This document shows, piece after piece, positions 13,200-20,730 of a DNA stretch of 22,623 nucleotides; positions within the stretch are counted from its first letter, which is position 1, and each line of letters opens with the position of its first letter. This DNA comes from an uncultured Eggerthellaceae bacterium (GTDB taxonomy: Bacteria; Actinomycetota; Coriobacteriia; Coriobacteriales; Eggerthellaceae). The translations under genes were made by a program, and so were the position numbers. The notes under the pieces are model-generated. The model worked only from the letters and a program-made list of their open reading frames with translations, ran no database searches and was not told the DNA's origin. The stretch lies in assembly GCA_910577495.1 (NCBI GenBank), contig CAJTML010000017.1:1-22623 (forward strand). Direction: 5' to 3'.

Positions 13200-14168
13200 C
13201 TATGCAACAAACGCGCTGGTCGTTGAGTCAAAATCGCGCTCAGTGCCATCGGCATAGTGAATCGTCCACTGGCTAAATTCCAGCTCATAGTCAGCAACGG
13301 GCAGCGTGTAGCGCTCTTCCATCTTCTCGTGCAGTTCTGCCTCTTCGGCAATGCGCTTCGCCACGATCTCTTCAGCGGTCATCTCGTTTTCGGGGCGTGC
13401 CAGATCAGCCTCAACACGCGCCTTCAAAATCGGGTCTTGTGCCTCGCGCTCAGCCGCCTGCTCTTTTGCGGCCTGCTCAACCAGCTGCGGAGACTCCAAG
13501 AACAGCGCATCCGCCTCAGCCTCAGCAACGTCAGCCTGCGCCTGCTCCTCAGCAGCCAAACGAGCCGCCTCCTCGGCAGCAGCCGCTTCGCGCGCAGCCT
13601 TCGCCGCCATGCCTTCGCGCTCTTGTACCTCAAGCGAGGTCGCGCTGGGCATGCTCACCGACACGACATTCTCGCCCAGGGCACCGGCATTGAGTGCTTG
13701 GCGAAGTGCGTCAAGGGTCGTGCACACCTCAGGAGACACGCCGCTGGCTGAATCCAGCTTGATGCGCGCAATGAGCTTGCCGCTTTCCAGGTTGATTTCA
13801 AGCCACTCAAACATGAGATCGGGCTTCTCTTCTTCGCGCTGACGAAGGTTGTAGATCTTCATCTGGTTATCCAGTTTGTGAATCTGGTTGTAGAGCCAGT
13901 GCAGCAAGATGTCGTTCCACAGTGCATCTGCACCCTCAGCCGACGCATCCAAATAATGGTGCGTACCTAAGTTGTTGATGTTGAGGCGCATGACGTTTTG
14001 CACCGGCGCCTCAGCGTCACCCGCAGCTTCAGCGGGCGCGTGCGTGCGGATGACCGGCGTACCAATATAAGAGTAGCAGCGGTCAATTTCTGCGCGCAGC
14101 TCCTTTGAGTCAATGCGCTCATCCAAGTCCAAGATCAGAAGCGGGGAAGGATGTAGCTTCTTTTCCAT
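13200..14168 (-). CDS. Coiled-coil protein of unknown function, partner of the helicase homologue
   Basis: 322 residues from the ATG at 14168, which follows GAGAGGACTTGAG; the frame stays open upstream to 14564 but that part covers the divergent control region. I do not recognise the family. The N-terminal half (1-160) looks globular and contains ILDLDERID, LNINNLGTHHYLDAS and LMFEWLEINLESGKLIARIKL. Residues about 175-290 are a highly charged, alanine/glutamate-rich stretch that should form a long helix or coiled coil. A final beta-like segment (LEFSQWTIHYADGTERDFD) closes the protein. No signal peptide or membrane helix is seen, so it is probably cytosolic. It is probably co-transcribed with the helicase homologue, suggesting a joint role. 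Confidence 0.75.
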   Translation of the reverse strand: MEKKLHPSPLLILDLDERIDSKELRAEIDRCYSYIGTPVIRTHAPAEAAGDAEAPVQNVMRLNINNLGTHHYLDASAEGADALWNDILLHWLYNQIHKLDNQMKIYNLRQREEEKPDLMFEWLEINLESGKLIARIKLDSASGVSPEVCTTLDALRQALNAGALGENVVSVSMPSATSLEVQEREGMAAKAAREAAAAEEAARLAAEEQAQADVAEAEADALFLESPQLVEQAAKEQAAEREAQDPILKARVEADLARPENEMTAEEIVAKRIAEEAELHEKMEERYTLPVADYELEFSQWTIHYADGTERDFDSTTSAFVA

Positions 14169-14197
14169 CTCAAGTCCTCTCTGTTTTGGGTATCCTC

Positions 14198-14233
14198 TTC
14201 GCCAAAAAGTATAGATGCAGGTAAATTGGCGAA
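14198..14233. promoter_or_regulatory. Inverted repeat in the divergent control region
   Basis: TTCGCCAA (14198-14205) and TTGGCGAA (14226-14233) are perfect inverted arms separated by 20 bp; a third partial half-site, TTCGCCA, is at 14264-14270. Between the arms, TATACT on the minus strand (14209-14214) is a plausible -10 box for the minus-strand operon, with only a weak -35 match. The arms could bind a regulator controlling that operon. No convincing plus-strand promoter was found for the gene at 14549. Confidence 0.5.
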
Positions 14234-14384
14234 ATAATCCGACCAGGATGACCTTTTGGATGATTCGCCACCTCATAAACATACGCACGTTATGACTGAG
14301 CAGCCGCCCTCCTCCATAAACTAAATGATGTGAGGCAGCGGGGTTTGTCGCCATCACGCAACCAAACGAAGGTTCTCCTTCCCT

Positions 14385-14445
14385 CCAAGCGCCTTGGACG
14401 CTTTTGCGGTCGGATGACCGGTAAGAGTGCGAAGCGCACAAGGCG
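14385..14445 (+). promoter_or_regulatory. Potential structured leader upstream of the large molybdoenzyme gene
   Basis: Several inverted repeats cluster about 100 bp before the start at 14549. CGCCTTG (14390-14396) can pair with CAAGGCG (14439-14445) and would enclose two small hairpins: CGGTC/GACCG (14407-14420) and GTGCG/CGCAC (14427-14439, overlapping the outer stem by one base). A competing hairpin CCAAG/CTTGG lies at 14385-14397. The rest of the 380-bp gap (14169-14548) holds only the inverted repeat at 14198 and the ribosome-binding site. It does not match a riboswitch class that I can identify. Confidence 0.35.
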
Positions 14446-14548
14446 TTAAAACATCGTCCCCTTCGATGTAACTCCTCCCAAACTTTCGATGGTTGTGTGA
14501 CGGCGGCAAACACGCTGAAAGAGAGAAACGGAAAGAGAGGAGGGGAAT

Positions 14549-17500
14549 ATGGCGAAACTTTCACTAACTCGTCGAAGCTTTTTGAAGGCTGCTGCTATCG
14601 CTGGTGCTGCAAGCACGCTGAGCTTTGCTTCTGTACCGTCGACGGCTCTTGCTGAAGGAACTGACGAATCTGCCGGTGAAGTTGAGCGTATTCGTTCCTG
14701 CTGCCGCGCTTGCGGCAAATGCGAGTGCGGTGTGTGGGTGACCGTGCAGGATAACAAGGTAATCAAGGTTGAGGGTGACGAATCCAACGCCCACAGCCGT
14801 GGTCACTGCTGCGCAAAGTCACAATCTTCCATGCTTGCACTGTATCACCCCGATCGTTTGCGCTACGTTATGAAGCGCACCAACCCCAAAGGTGAGGACG
14901 ATCCCGGTTGGGTTCGCGTTGGCTTTGCTGATGCAATGGATGAGATCGGTGCGAAGTACAACGAGCTCATTGATAAGTACGGCGGAAAGTCAATCTTCTC
15001 CATGGGTGGTACGTCACGCGTTTGGGCTCAGCCGCCTTACGGCACGCTGAAGTCAGTCTTTGGCACCCACAACTTCCACTCAGCATATGAGATCTGCAAA
15101 GGCCCGCGTCACTTCGGCGGCGTTCTGACCGACGAAAAGGGCTCACCGTGGATGGAAGTTGAGCAAGGCCCGATTGTGTATCTGCAGTGGGGTACTGCAG
15201 CTGAGTACTCAAACTACGACTCAACCAACCGTACGGTTGTAGACTGCTCACAGCGTTCTTACAAGCACATCTTGGTTGACCCTCGTATGACGCCGCTTGG
15301 AAAGGAAGCTGACCTGTGGCTTCCGATTCGCGTCGGCACCGACCTGTGCCTGTCTTGCGGCTGGCTCAAGTGGATTCTGGACAACGACGCTTATGACCGC
15401 GCCTTCGCTGAGCGCTGGACCAACGGTCCTTTCCTGTGGAACCCGGAAGAGGACGGCAAGACCGTTAAGGGTTACTTCCTGGAAATGAACGGTGGCATCC
15501 ACATGGAGAGCCGCCTCATCACCGAGGCTGACTTGGATCGCGAATGGGTAAGCCAGTACTGGGAGCCCGCTGATCCTGAGTATTCATATCGTCGCTTCAT
15601 CTGCTGGGACGAGAACAACAACAAGCCGACCTACTGGGACGCAGAAGAGTGCCAGTGGGAGGGCGAAAAGCACAAGATCCCGACCACCGGTGTGTGGATC
15701 GAGCATCCCTACAAGCCCATCATCGCTGATGCATGGCTGCCTGATCCGTCTAAGTTTGCTGATCCGGCTGATCCGACCTATGACGCTTATTGGACGGGTG
15801 AGGGCAACGAGAAGGGTGTTAAGTCAAACCCGGCTGGCCTTCCCAAGAAGCCGGCGCTGTTCCCCAATGGTGTAGAGATCAAGCTTGCCAACGGCAAGAC
15901 CATCGAAGCTAACACTGTTTGGGAAGAGTTCGCTCACTCACTGGAAGAGTACACCCTCGACTATGTATCTGAGGTAACCGAGGTTCCGGCGGACAAGATT
16001 GAAGAGGCTGTTCGCATTTACACCACGCGCCTCAACCCGATGCATGGCAATGGCGGCATCCACTATCAGCTGGCTCCCGACCAAACGGGTCACGCGGTAC
16101 AAAACACCCGCGCACTGCAGCTGATTGCTTGTCTGACCGGCAACTCTGACGAGCCGGCTGGCAACCGTGGTTCTTCCAAGGCACAAGTTGACGGCTGCTG
16201 CGGTCGTGCCAACATGATGAAGACCGACCACGATCCGGTTGACTGGGGTATTCGCGAAGGCATTGGCACGATGGAGCTGGGCAACACCCCGCGTGACCTC
16301 ACCATTGAGGATCAGATTCCGCTGATCCAGAACTTCGTTCAGTACCTGATTGACGAAAAGTCTCCACTTGCTGAGCGCTATGGCAACCACGTTCCGACTG
16401 ACGAAGAGGCATGGTGGATTGCAGAGCGCAAGGGTGGCGACTACAAGAGCTCTCGCAGCTACCCGGGTCTCAAGACGCCGTTTGAGGCGAACGAAGACCA
16501 GATCTCAGCCGAGCGCTTCCCGCTGCTTCGCTTCTGGAACAGCTGGACTGACGCAAGCTCTATCTGGGACGCAATTCGCGAGATTGACTCTCCGTATAAG
16601 CTCCATGGCGGCATCTGTATGTCAGGTGACTTCATGAACCAGTCCAACCTGCTTGAGGCATGGGACGCACTGACCCAACTTGACTTCTGGGTTGACATCA
16701 ACCTGTGGTCTTGCCCGAACAACGGTTGCGCTGACTACGTATTCCCGTGCTTGCACTGGCTTGAGGTTAACACCGGCCGTGTATCACAGGGTGCAGGCGG
16801 CATCTTCGGTGCTGGCCAGCGTGCTGTTGAGCCGATTGCTGACTGCGTGTTCGACCCGACGTTTGTGGTCTGCTTGCACAAGTCAATGGGCGTTCCGTTC
16901 AACGATCGCGACCCCGAATACGACGAGTGGCTCAACCTTGACTACCATGACTTCGTCCAGAATGGCGGCACGGTAGGTTACGAGGAGCAAGAGTACCGCG
17001 TACTCAAGGACGCTACCGACTGGTGGAAGACCGAAGAGTTCCCGGATGGTCCTGACTTCCCGCAATACGCGGCTAAGTTCCAGGAAGAGGGCTGGTTTGA
17101 TTGCCGCAAGTGGCATCCCGAGCGCTGGGGCACGTATCGCCGCTGGGAGATGGGCTATCGTCGTCAGCAGGCTGGTTACAACCTCTATGCTGCTGTTGAC
17201 GAGAAGTGCGCATTCGGCACGCCGACCGGCAAGGTTGAGATTTGGTCAACCATTGCTGAGTCCTACATTGGCGACGACGTTGAGACCTTCGCCGAGGTGT
17301 GCTCACCTGATCGTGCTGCATACGCCGGTGACATTCCTGACATCGACAAGTTCCCGCACTGGTTTGAGCCGAAGAACTCTCGCGTATCGAACCCCGAGTG
17401 GTACGACGCAGAGTTGGTAGACGGCGCTCAGTACAACTCCGACAACTACCTCAACAAGTCCTTCACGGCTATTGTTGATCCGTTCGGTGTTGGCAAGAAC

Positions 17501-18142
17501 GCTGATGACGGTGAGCCGGACAACCTGGCAGCTTACAAGAAGGCTGTTAAGGAGAACCCGGAGGCAACGTTTATCTGCACGTCAGGCGCTCGCCAGCCAG
17601 TTTATTTCCACTCCGAGCATCGCCAGCTGCCGTGGTGCCGCGAGCTGTGGCCTTCACCGCGCTTCGAGATCAACCCCAACGACGCTGCACGTCTGGGTCT
17701 GGAGCAAGGCGACTGGGTATGGGTTCGCACGCCGTGGGGTGCAATTCGCGAAGTTGTCGACTTGTACTACGGCATCAAAGAGGGCACCGCAAATGCAAAC
17801 CATGCATGGTGGTACCCCGAGGTTGATACCGCTTCACACGGCTTTGAGCTGGTTGGCATCAACTGCACGATGGACAAATACGCTCAGTGCTGGATCTGCG
17901 GTGCTTCACAGTTGCGCGGCAACCCCGTGGTTGTATACAAGGCAACGGCTGAGAACTCACCGTTTGGCAACCCGGTACCGTGCGATCCGGACGGCCACGA
18001 GGTTATTACCAACGCTAATGACCCGCGCCTGAAGGAATGGTTAGCAAATGACCCGCGTCTTGAGGATTCAAAGGTCGAACTCACCTTCGCCAACCTCAAC
18101 GCAAAGGGCTTACAGACTGCTCGCAGCTTGATTAAGGAATAG
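14549..18142 (+). CDS. Large Tat-exported molybdopterin oxidoreductase catalytic subunit (1197 residues)
   Basis: The start follows GAGGAGGGG. Residues 7-36 are a Tat signal (TRRSFLK, hydrophobic core, then TALAE). The N-terminal cluster region has cysteines 51, 52, 55, 58, 60, 87 and 88, more than the four needed for one [4Fe-4S] cluster. By eye, Cys183 (YEICKGPRHFGG) sits where NapA-type enzymes place their molybdenum ligand. Cofactor-domain landmarks include HILVDPRMTPLGKEADLWLPIR and, near the C-terminus, FEINPNDAARLGLEQGDWVWV. It is about 400 residues longer than typical DmsA, with tryptophan-rich insertions (about 310-450 and 830-900). Large three-subunit enzymes of this superfamily in gut Eggerthellaceae include catechol dehydroxylases, and the superfamily also contains pyrogallol transhydroxylase; either chemistry is possible, but the substrate cannot be read. 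Genes for its ferredoxin and anchor subunits follow. Confidence 0.92.
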   Translation: MAKLSLTRRSFLKAAAIAGAASTLSFASVPSTALAEGTDESAGEVERIRSCCRACGKCECGVWVTVQDNKVIKVEGDESNAHSRGHCCAKSQSSMLALYHPDRLRYVMKRTNPKGEDDPGWVRVGFADAMDEIGAKYNELIDKYGGKSIFSMGGTSRVWAQPPYGTLKSVFGTHNFHSAYEICKGPRHFGGVLTDEKGSPWMEVEQGPIVYLQWGTAAEYSNYDSTNRTVVDCSQRSYKHILVDPRMTPLGKEADLWLPIRVGTDLCLSCGWLKWILDNDAYDRAFAERWTNGPFLWNPEEDGKTVKGYFLEMNGGIHMESRLITEADLDREWVSQYWEPADPEYSYRRFICWDENNNKPTYWDAEECQWEGEKHKIPTTGVWIEHPYKPIIADAWLPDPSKFADPADPTYDAYWTGEGNEKGVKSNPAGLPKKPALFPNGVEIKLANGKTIEANTVWEEFAHSLEEYTLDYVSEVTEVPADKIEEAVRIYTTRLNPMHGNGGIHYQLAPDQTGHAVQNTRALQLIACLTGNSDEPAGNRGSSKAQVDGCCGRANMMKTDHDPVDWGIREGIGTMELGNTPRDLTIEDQIPLIQNFVQYLIDEKSPLAERYGNHVPTDEEAWWIAERKGGDYKSSRSYPGLKTPFEANEDQISAERFPLLRFWNSWTDASSIWDAIREIDSPYKLHGGICMSGDFMNQSNLLEAWDALTQLDFWVDINLWSCPNNGCADYVFPCLHWLEVNTGRVSQGAGGIFGAGQRAVEPIADCVFDPTFVVCLHKSMGVPFNDRDPEYDEWLNLDYHDFVQNGGTVGYEEQEYRVLKDATDWWKTEEFPDGPDFPQYAAKFQEEGWFDCRKWHPERWGTYRRWEMGYRRQQAGYNLYAAVDEKCAFGTPTGKVEIWSTIAESYIGDDVETFAEVCSPDRAAYAGDIPDIDKFPHWFEPKNSRVSNPEWYDAELVDGAQYNSDNYLNKSFTAIVDPFGVGKNADDGEPDNLAAYKKAVKENPEATFICTSGARQPVYFHSEHRQLPWCRELWPSPRFEINPNDAARLGLEQGDWVWVRTPWGAIREVVDLYYGIKEGTANANHAWWYPEVDTASHGFELVGINCTMDKYAQCWICGASQLRGNPVVVYKATAENSPFGNPVPCDPDGHEVITNANDPRLKEWLANDPRLEDSKVELTFANLNAKGLQTARSLIKE

Positions 18143-18158
18143 GAAGGAGGTTTTCAGC

Positions 18159-18818
18159 ATGTCGAATTACGCAATTATCACGGACTTGAACCGCTGCACC
18201 GGATGTCTTGCTTGCACCGTTGCGTGCAAGGCAATCAATGGTGTTGACGTGGGCAACTTCTGGATCAAGACCCTGCGTGTTGGGCCCCATCCTACCGAAG
18301 GTGGCTCGGGCACGTTCCCGGATGTGGAGATGTACTTCCTCCCGGTGCAATGCCAGCATTGCGAAAACCCTGAGTGTGTAAAGGTATGCCCGACCGAGGC
18401 ATCATATGTTGCCGAGGACGGCACCGTGCAGATCAACAAAGAGAAGTGCATTGGTTGTCAGTTCTGCGCAATGGCTTGCCCCTACGGCGTTCGCTACCTC
18501 AACGAAACCGAGCGTGTTGTTGAGAAGTGCACCCTGTGCGAGCAGCGTATCTCTCAAGGTGAGCTGCCGCAGTGTGTTGCTCAGTGCGGCGCACGTGCAC
18601 GCTTCTTTGGTGACTTGGATGAAGGTGTCGAAAACTTCGAGGCACCGGCACATCCGGACACCCCGGGCTGCCAGTATGACGAGATGACGCAGACCCGCGT
18701 CAAGCTCAAGGATTACGTGGAAGCCTTCACCGATGACGATATTCACCACCTCACGAACACGGGCAACGATCCCAAGATCATGTACCTGCTTCGTGAAGGC
18801 CGTAAATGGAGGGAATAA
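18159..18818 (+). CDS. Four-cluster ferredoxin subunit of the large molybdoenzyme complex
   Basis: 219 residues; GGAAGGAGG precedes the ATG, 16 bp after the catalytic subunit stop. Cysteine groups C13/16/19/23, C65/68/73/77, C97/100/103/107 and C124/127/139/143 give the four [4Fe-4S] clusters of the DmsB/PsrB family. There is no signal peptide, consistent with export together with the Tat-bearing catalytic partner. A C-terminal extension of about 70 residues (from about 150) includes an aspartate- and glutamate-rich stretch. It links the DmsC-like anchor encoded 3 bp downstream to the molybdenum site. It resembles the ferredoxin subunit encoded at 7167 in cluster spacing but differs in sequence between clusters, so it is a paralogue rather than a recent copy. 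Confidence 0.93.
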   Translation: MSNYAIITDLNRCTGCLACTVACKAINGVDVGNFWIKTLRVGPHPTEGGSGTFPDVEMYFLPVQCQHCENPECVKVCPTEASYVAEDGTVQINKEKCIGCQFCAMACPYGVRYLNETERVVEKCTLCEQRISQGELPQCVAQCGARARFFGDLDEGVENFEAPAHPDTPGCQYDEMTQTRVKLKDYVEAFTDDDIHHLTNTGNDPKIMYLLREGRKWRE

Positions 18819-18821
18819 AAG

Positions 18822-19736
18822 ATGGAATTGCAATGGCCTTTGATTCTCTTCACCTTCTTTAATTGCCTGGCCGGCGGCATCTTCTTGATGCAAGGTGTTT
18901 TGACGCTGATGGGTCGCGGTAAGAAGATGCAGCTTGCTTCGCTGATCTCTGCACTGGTGGCCTTGGGCGTAGGTGGTCTGTGCGTATTTATGCACCTCCA
19001 GCACTGGGAGCGCATGTTTAACGGCTTTGGCCACATCACTTCTGGCATTACCATCGAGCTCATCTTCGTTGTGCTCTTTGCACTTGCCTTGGTGCTGTAC
19101 TTCTTGATGATGCGTCGCTCCGAGAGCGGTTTTGCTCCGAAGTGGTGCGCAGTGGTTGCTATCGTCGTCAGCATTGCGCTGCCGATTGCAACGGGCGACA
19201 GCTACCTGATGGCAGCTTTGCCGGTATGGAACACGCCGCTTCTGCCGGCTTACTACGCAGCAAACACCATTTTGCTGGGTGGTCTGGCTGCAGCCATCAT
19301 TGCTGCTGCGGTGAAGGATGATGACGTGAATGTAGCCGGTGTGGTTTGCATGCGCGTAGCGTTCGTCGGCGCTGTGCTGACGGGCATCATCACCGTCATC
19401 TACGCTGTGATGATCAACGGTATGACTGATATGTATACCGATATCCAGTACTACTTCGACCCGACGCTGCCTGACGTAGGCATGGTTGATGTCGCATCGT
19501 TCACCGGTGCTATCTTGAGCGGGTCTTTGGCACTGCCGTTCTGGCTGGGTAACGTTGTTGTGGGCTGTGTAGTTCCGGCAATCATCTCTGGCCTGGCTAT
19601 GGCTGGCAAGATCAAGTGCGAGGGTTCCAAGCTCTTAGGTGTTGCCGTAGTGGCTCTGATCTGCGCGATCGTGGGCTCATTCATCTGGCGTGCACTGCTC
19701 TACGTTGTAGCAATCAGCGCGCTGCCGTTCTACTAA
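18822..19736 (+). CDS. DmsC-type membrane anchor of the large molybdoenzyme complex
   Basis: 304 residues, starting 3 bp after the ferredoxin stop with GGAGG upstream. The opening WPLILFTFFNCLAGGIFLMQG matches the first helix of DmsC, the eight-helix menaquinol-oxidising anchor of DMSO reductase. About eight hydrophobic segments are visible across the protein, including 5-25, 40-60, 70-92, 105-130, 145-170, 180-205, 225-250 and 270-300. It would oxidise menaquinol and pass electrons to the ferredoxin subunit. With the preceding two genes it completes a DmsABC-like complex; no dedicated TorD-type chaperone gene accompanies it in this window, so the one encoded at 9277 may serve both complexes. 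Confidence 0.9.
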   Translation: MELQWPLILFTFFNCLAGGIFLMQGVLTLMGRGKKMQLASLISALVALGVGGLCVFMHLQHWERMFNGFGHITSGITIELIFVVLFALALVLYFLMMRRSESGFAPKWCAVVAIVVSIALPIATGDSYLMAALPVWNTPLLPAYYAANTILLGGLAAAIIAAAVKDDDVNVAGVVCMRVAFVGAVLTGIITVIYAVMINGMTDMYTDIQYYFDPTLPDVGMVDVASFTGAILSGSLALPFWLGNVVVGCVVPAIISGLAMAGKIKCEGSKLLGVAVVALICAIVGSFIWRALLYVVAISALPFY

Positions 19737-19737
19737 G

Positions 19738-19892
19738 AATGTGTGCGGAAAGGTAAGGTTGGCAATTCTGGTCGGTTGTGCAACCTTGCCTTCGCCGCTG
19801 GTGAGAAATCACCGCTGAGGTTTTGAAAACTCATGATAGACGGGGCTTGATCTTATTCTTGCTCCGCACATAGCTTCAACGACAAGCCCCGT
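19738..19892 (+). ncRNA. Candidate structured leader RNA upstream of the NapG-like gene
   Basis: TGTGCGGA (19742-19749) can pair with TCCGCACA (19863-19870). This would enclose three hairpins: GGTAAGGTTG/CAACCTTGCC (19752-19790, one G-U pair), GGTGA-GAAA-TCACC (19800-19813, a GNRA loop), and GAG(G)TTT/AAACTC near 19818-19833. A further stem, ACGGGGCTTG (19840-19849) with CAAGCCCCGT (19883-19892), spans the 3' strand of the closing stem, so the two folds compete. That layout is what a riboswitch has, but I cannot match it to a known class and no promoter for it is clear. It could instead be a set of terminators for the upstream operon. Confidence 0.4.
19840..19892 (+). terminator. Long-loop terminator-like stem
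   Basis: A perfect 10-bp GC-rich stem, ACGGGGCTTG with CAAGCCCCGT, has a 33-nt loop. A weak TGTTC tract follows directly and a run of five T lies 11 nt further on. It is the best terminator candidate after the DmsC-like gene, although the large loop and displaced T-run make it weak. Confidence 0.45.
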
Positions 19893-19905
19893 TGTTCATG
19901 GATTT

Positions 19906-19976
19906 TTGAGACAGACCGTTTGAGGCAAGGAGCTTCAAGCAAGCAGTTTGAGACAAACAGCTAGTTGGTTGAGAAA
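19906..19976 (+). repeat. Four TTGAG-type direct repeats before the NapG-like gene
   Basis: TTGAGACA (19906), TTGAGGCA (19920), TTGAGACA (19948) and TTGAGAAA (19969) start 14, 28 and 21 bp apart, all multiples of seven. They could be regulator half-sites or remnants of a degenerate repeat. The last overlaps a small GGTT-GAGA-AACC hairpin at 19968-19979. Confidence 0.4.
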
Positions 19977-20007
19977 CCTGGTTATGTGTATTGAAGAGGA
20001 GGAGCAT

Positions 20008-20718
20008 ATGACCGAAGAGAAGGGCACGGCGCCTGAGCAGACAACTCAAGAGCCGTCAGGTAAGCGCGAACGTGAGCCTATGAGCATGTCGCGCCGTTCG
20101 CTGTTTATTGGCGTGGGGTCAACAGCGGCTTTGTTGGGATTGGGGGCTTTACGCTATGTGGGTCACACCCCGCTGAATCGCCCGCCTGGAGGGCAAGATG
20201 AATCAGCACTGGTAAGCGCTTGTATTCGTTGCGAGCGTTGCTATGAGGCATGTCCGCGCAAGATCATCATCCCGGCTTCCATTGAGGACGGTCTTTTGGG
20301 TATGCGCTCACCCCAGCTGGACTTCTCGGCGAACTATTGCGATTTCTGCCGCGAAGAAAATGGCGGCGTTCCGCTCTGTACGCAGGTGTGCCCGACCAAT
20401 GCGTTGCAGCTGCCGGCTGATGCGGTGCTGGGTAACCCCGAAACGGGCGAGCGCGGCAACGTCATTATTGGTATTGCAAAGATTGACGAGTACAGCTGCC
20501 TGGCATTCCGCGACACGGGCTGTCGTGCGTGCTATGACGCATGCGAGTATGACGCTATTCGCCTTGAGGGCACTGACACCAACCCGCGCGTCTACGTAGA
20601 AGCTGACAAGTGCAACGGCTGCGGCGCGTGCGAGTCGGTTTGCAAGTCACTGTCTGCAGGATCAATTGTTGCTGGTGCGACGCATCGCGCCATTATTGTT
20701 GAGCCGGTTGAGGCTTAG
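20008..20718 (+). CDS. NapG-like Tat-exported ferredoxin with four [4Fe-4S] clusters
   Basis: 236 residues from ATG 20008, which follows GAGGAGGAG; the frame extends upstream without another well-placed start. SRRSLFIGVGSTAALLGLGA (28-47) resembles a twin-arginine export signal or signal anchor. Cysteine groups are C72/75/78/82, C111/114/124/128, C164/172/175/179 and C202/205/208/212, in the NapG/MauM arrangement. NapG works with NapH to move electrons from menaquinol to periplasmic acceptors. The NapH-like gene follows 12 bp downstream, but no NapA, NapB or NapC is present in the window, so it need not serve nitrate reduction. It may feed one of the molybdoenzymes encoded upstream. Confidence 0.88.
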   Translation: MTEEKGTAPEQTTQEPSGKREREPMSMSRRSLFIGVGSTAALLGLGALRYVGHTPLNRPPGGQDESALVSACIRCERCYEACPRKIIIPASIEDGLLGMRSPQLDFSANYCDFCREENGGVPLCTQVCPTNALQLPADAVLGNPETGERGNVIIGIAKIDEYSCLAFRDTGCRACYDACEYDAIRLEGTDTNPRVYVEADKCNGCGACESVCKSLSAGSIVAGATHRAIIVEPVEA

Positions 20719-20730
20719 TAGGGGGCACGC

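Noticed and set aside
14169..14564. Upstream extension of the coiled-coil protein frame
   Set aside because: It covers the divergent control region and overlaps the start of the large molybdoenzyme gene; a ribosome-binding site favours 14168.
19738..19892. Assignment to a named riboswitch such as cobalamin, c-di-GMP or Moco
   Set aside because: I could not match the conserved core bases of any class by eye, so it is left as an unassigned structure.
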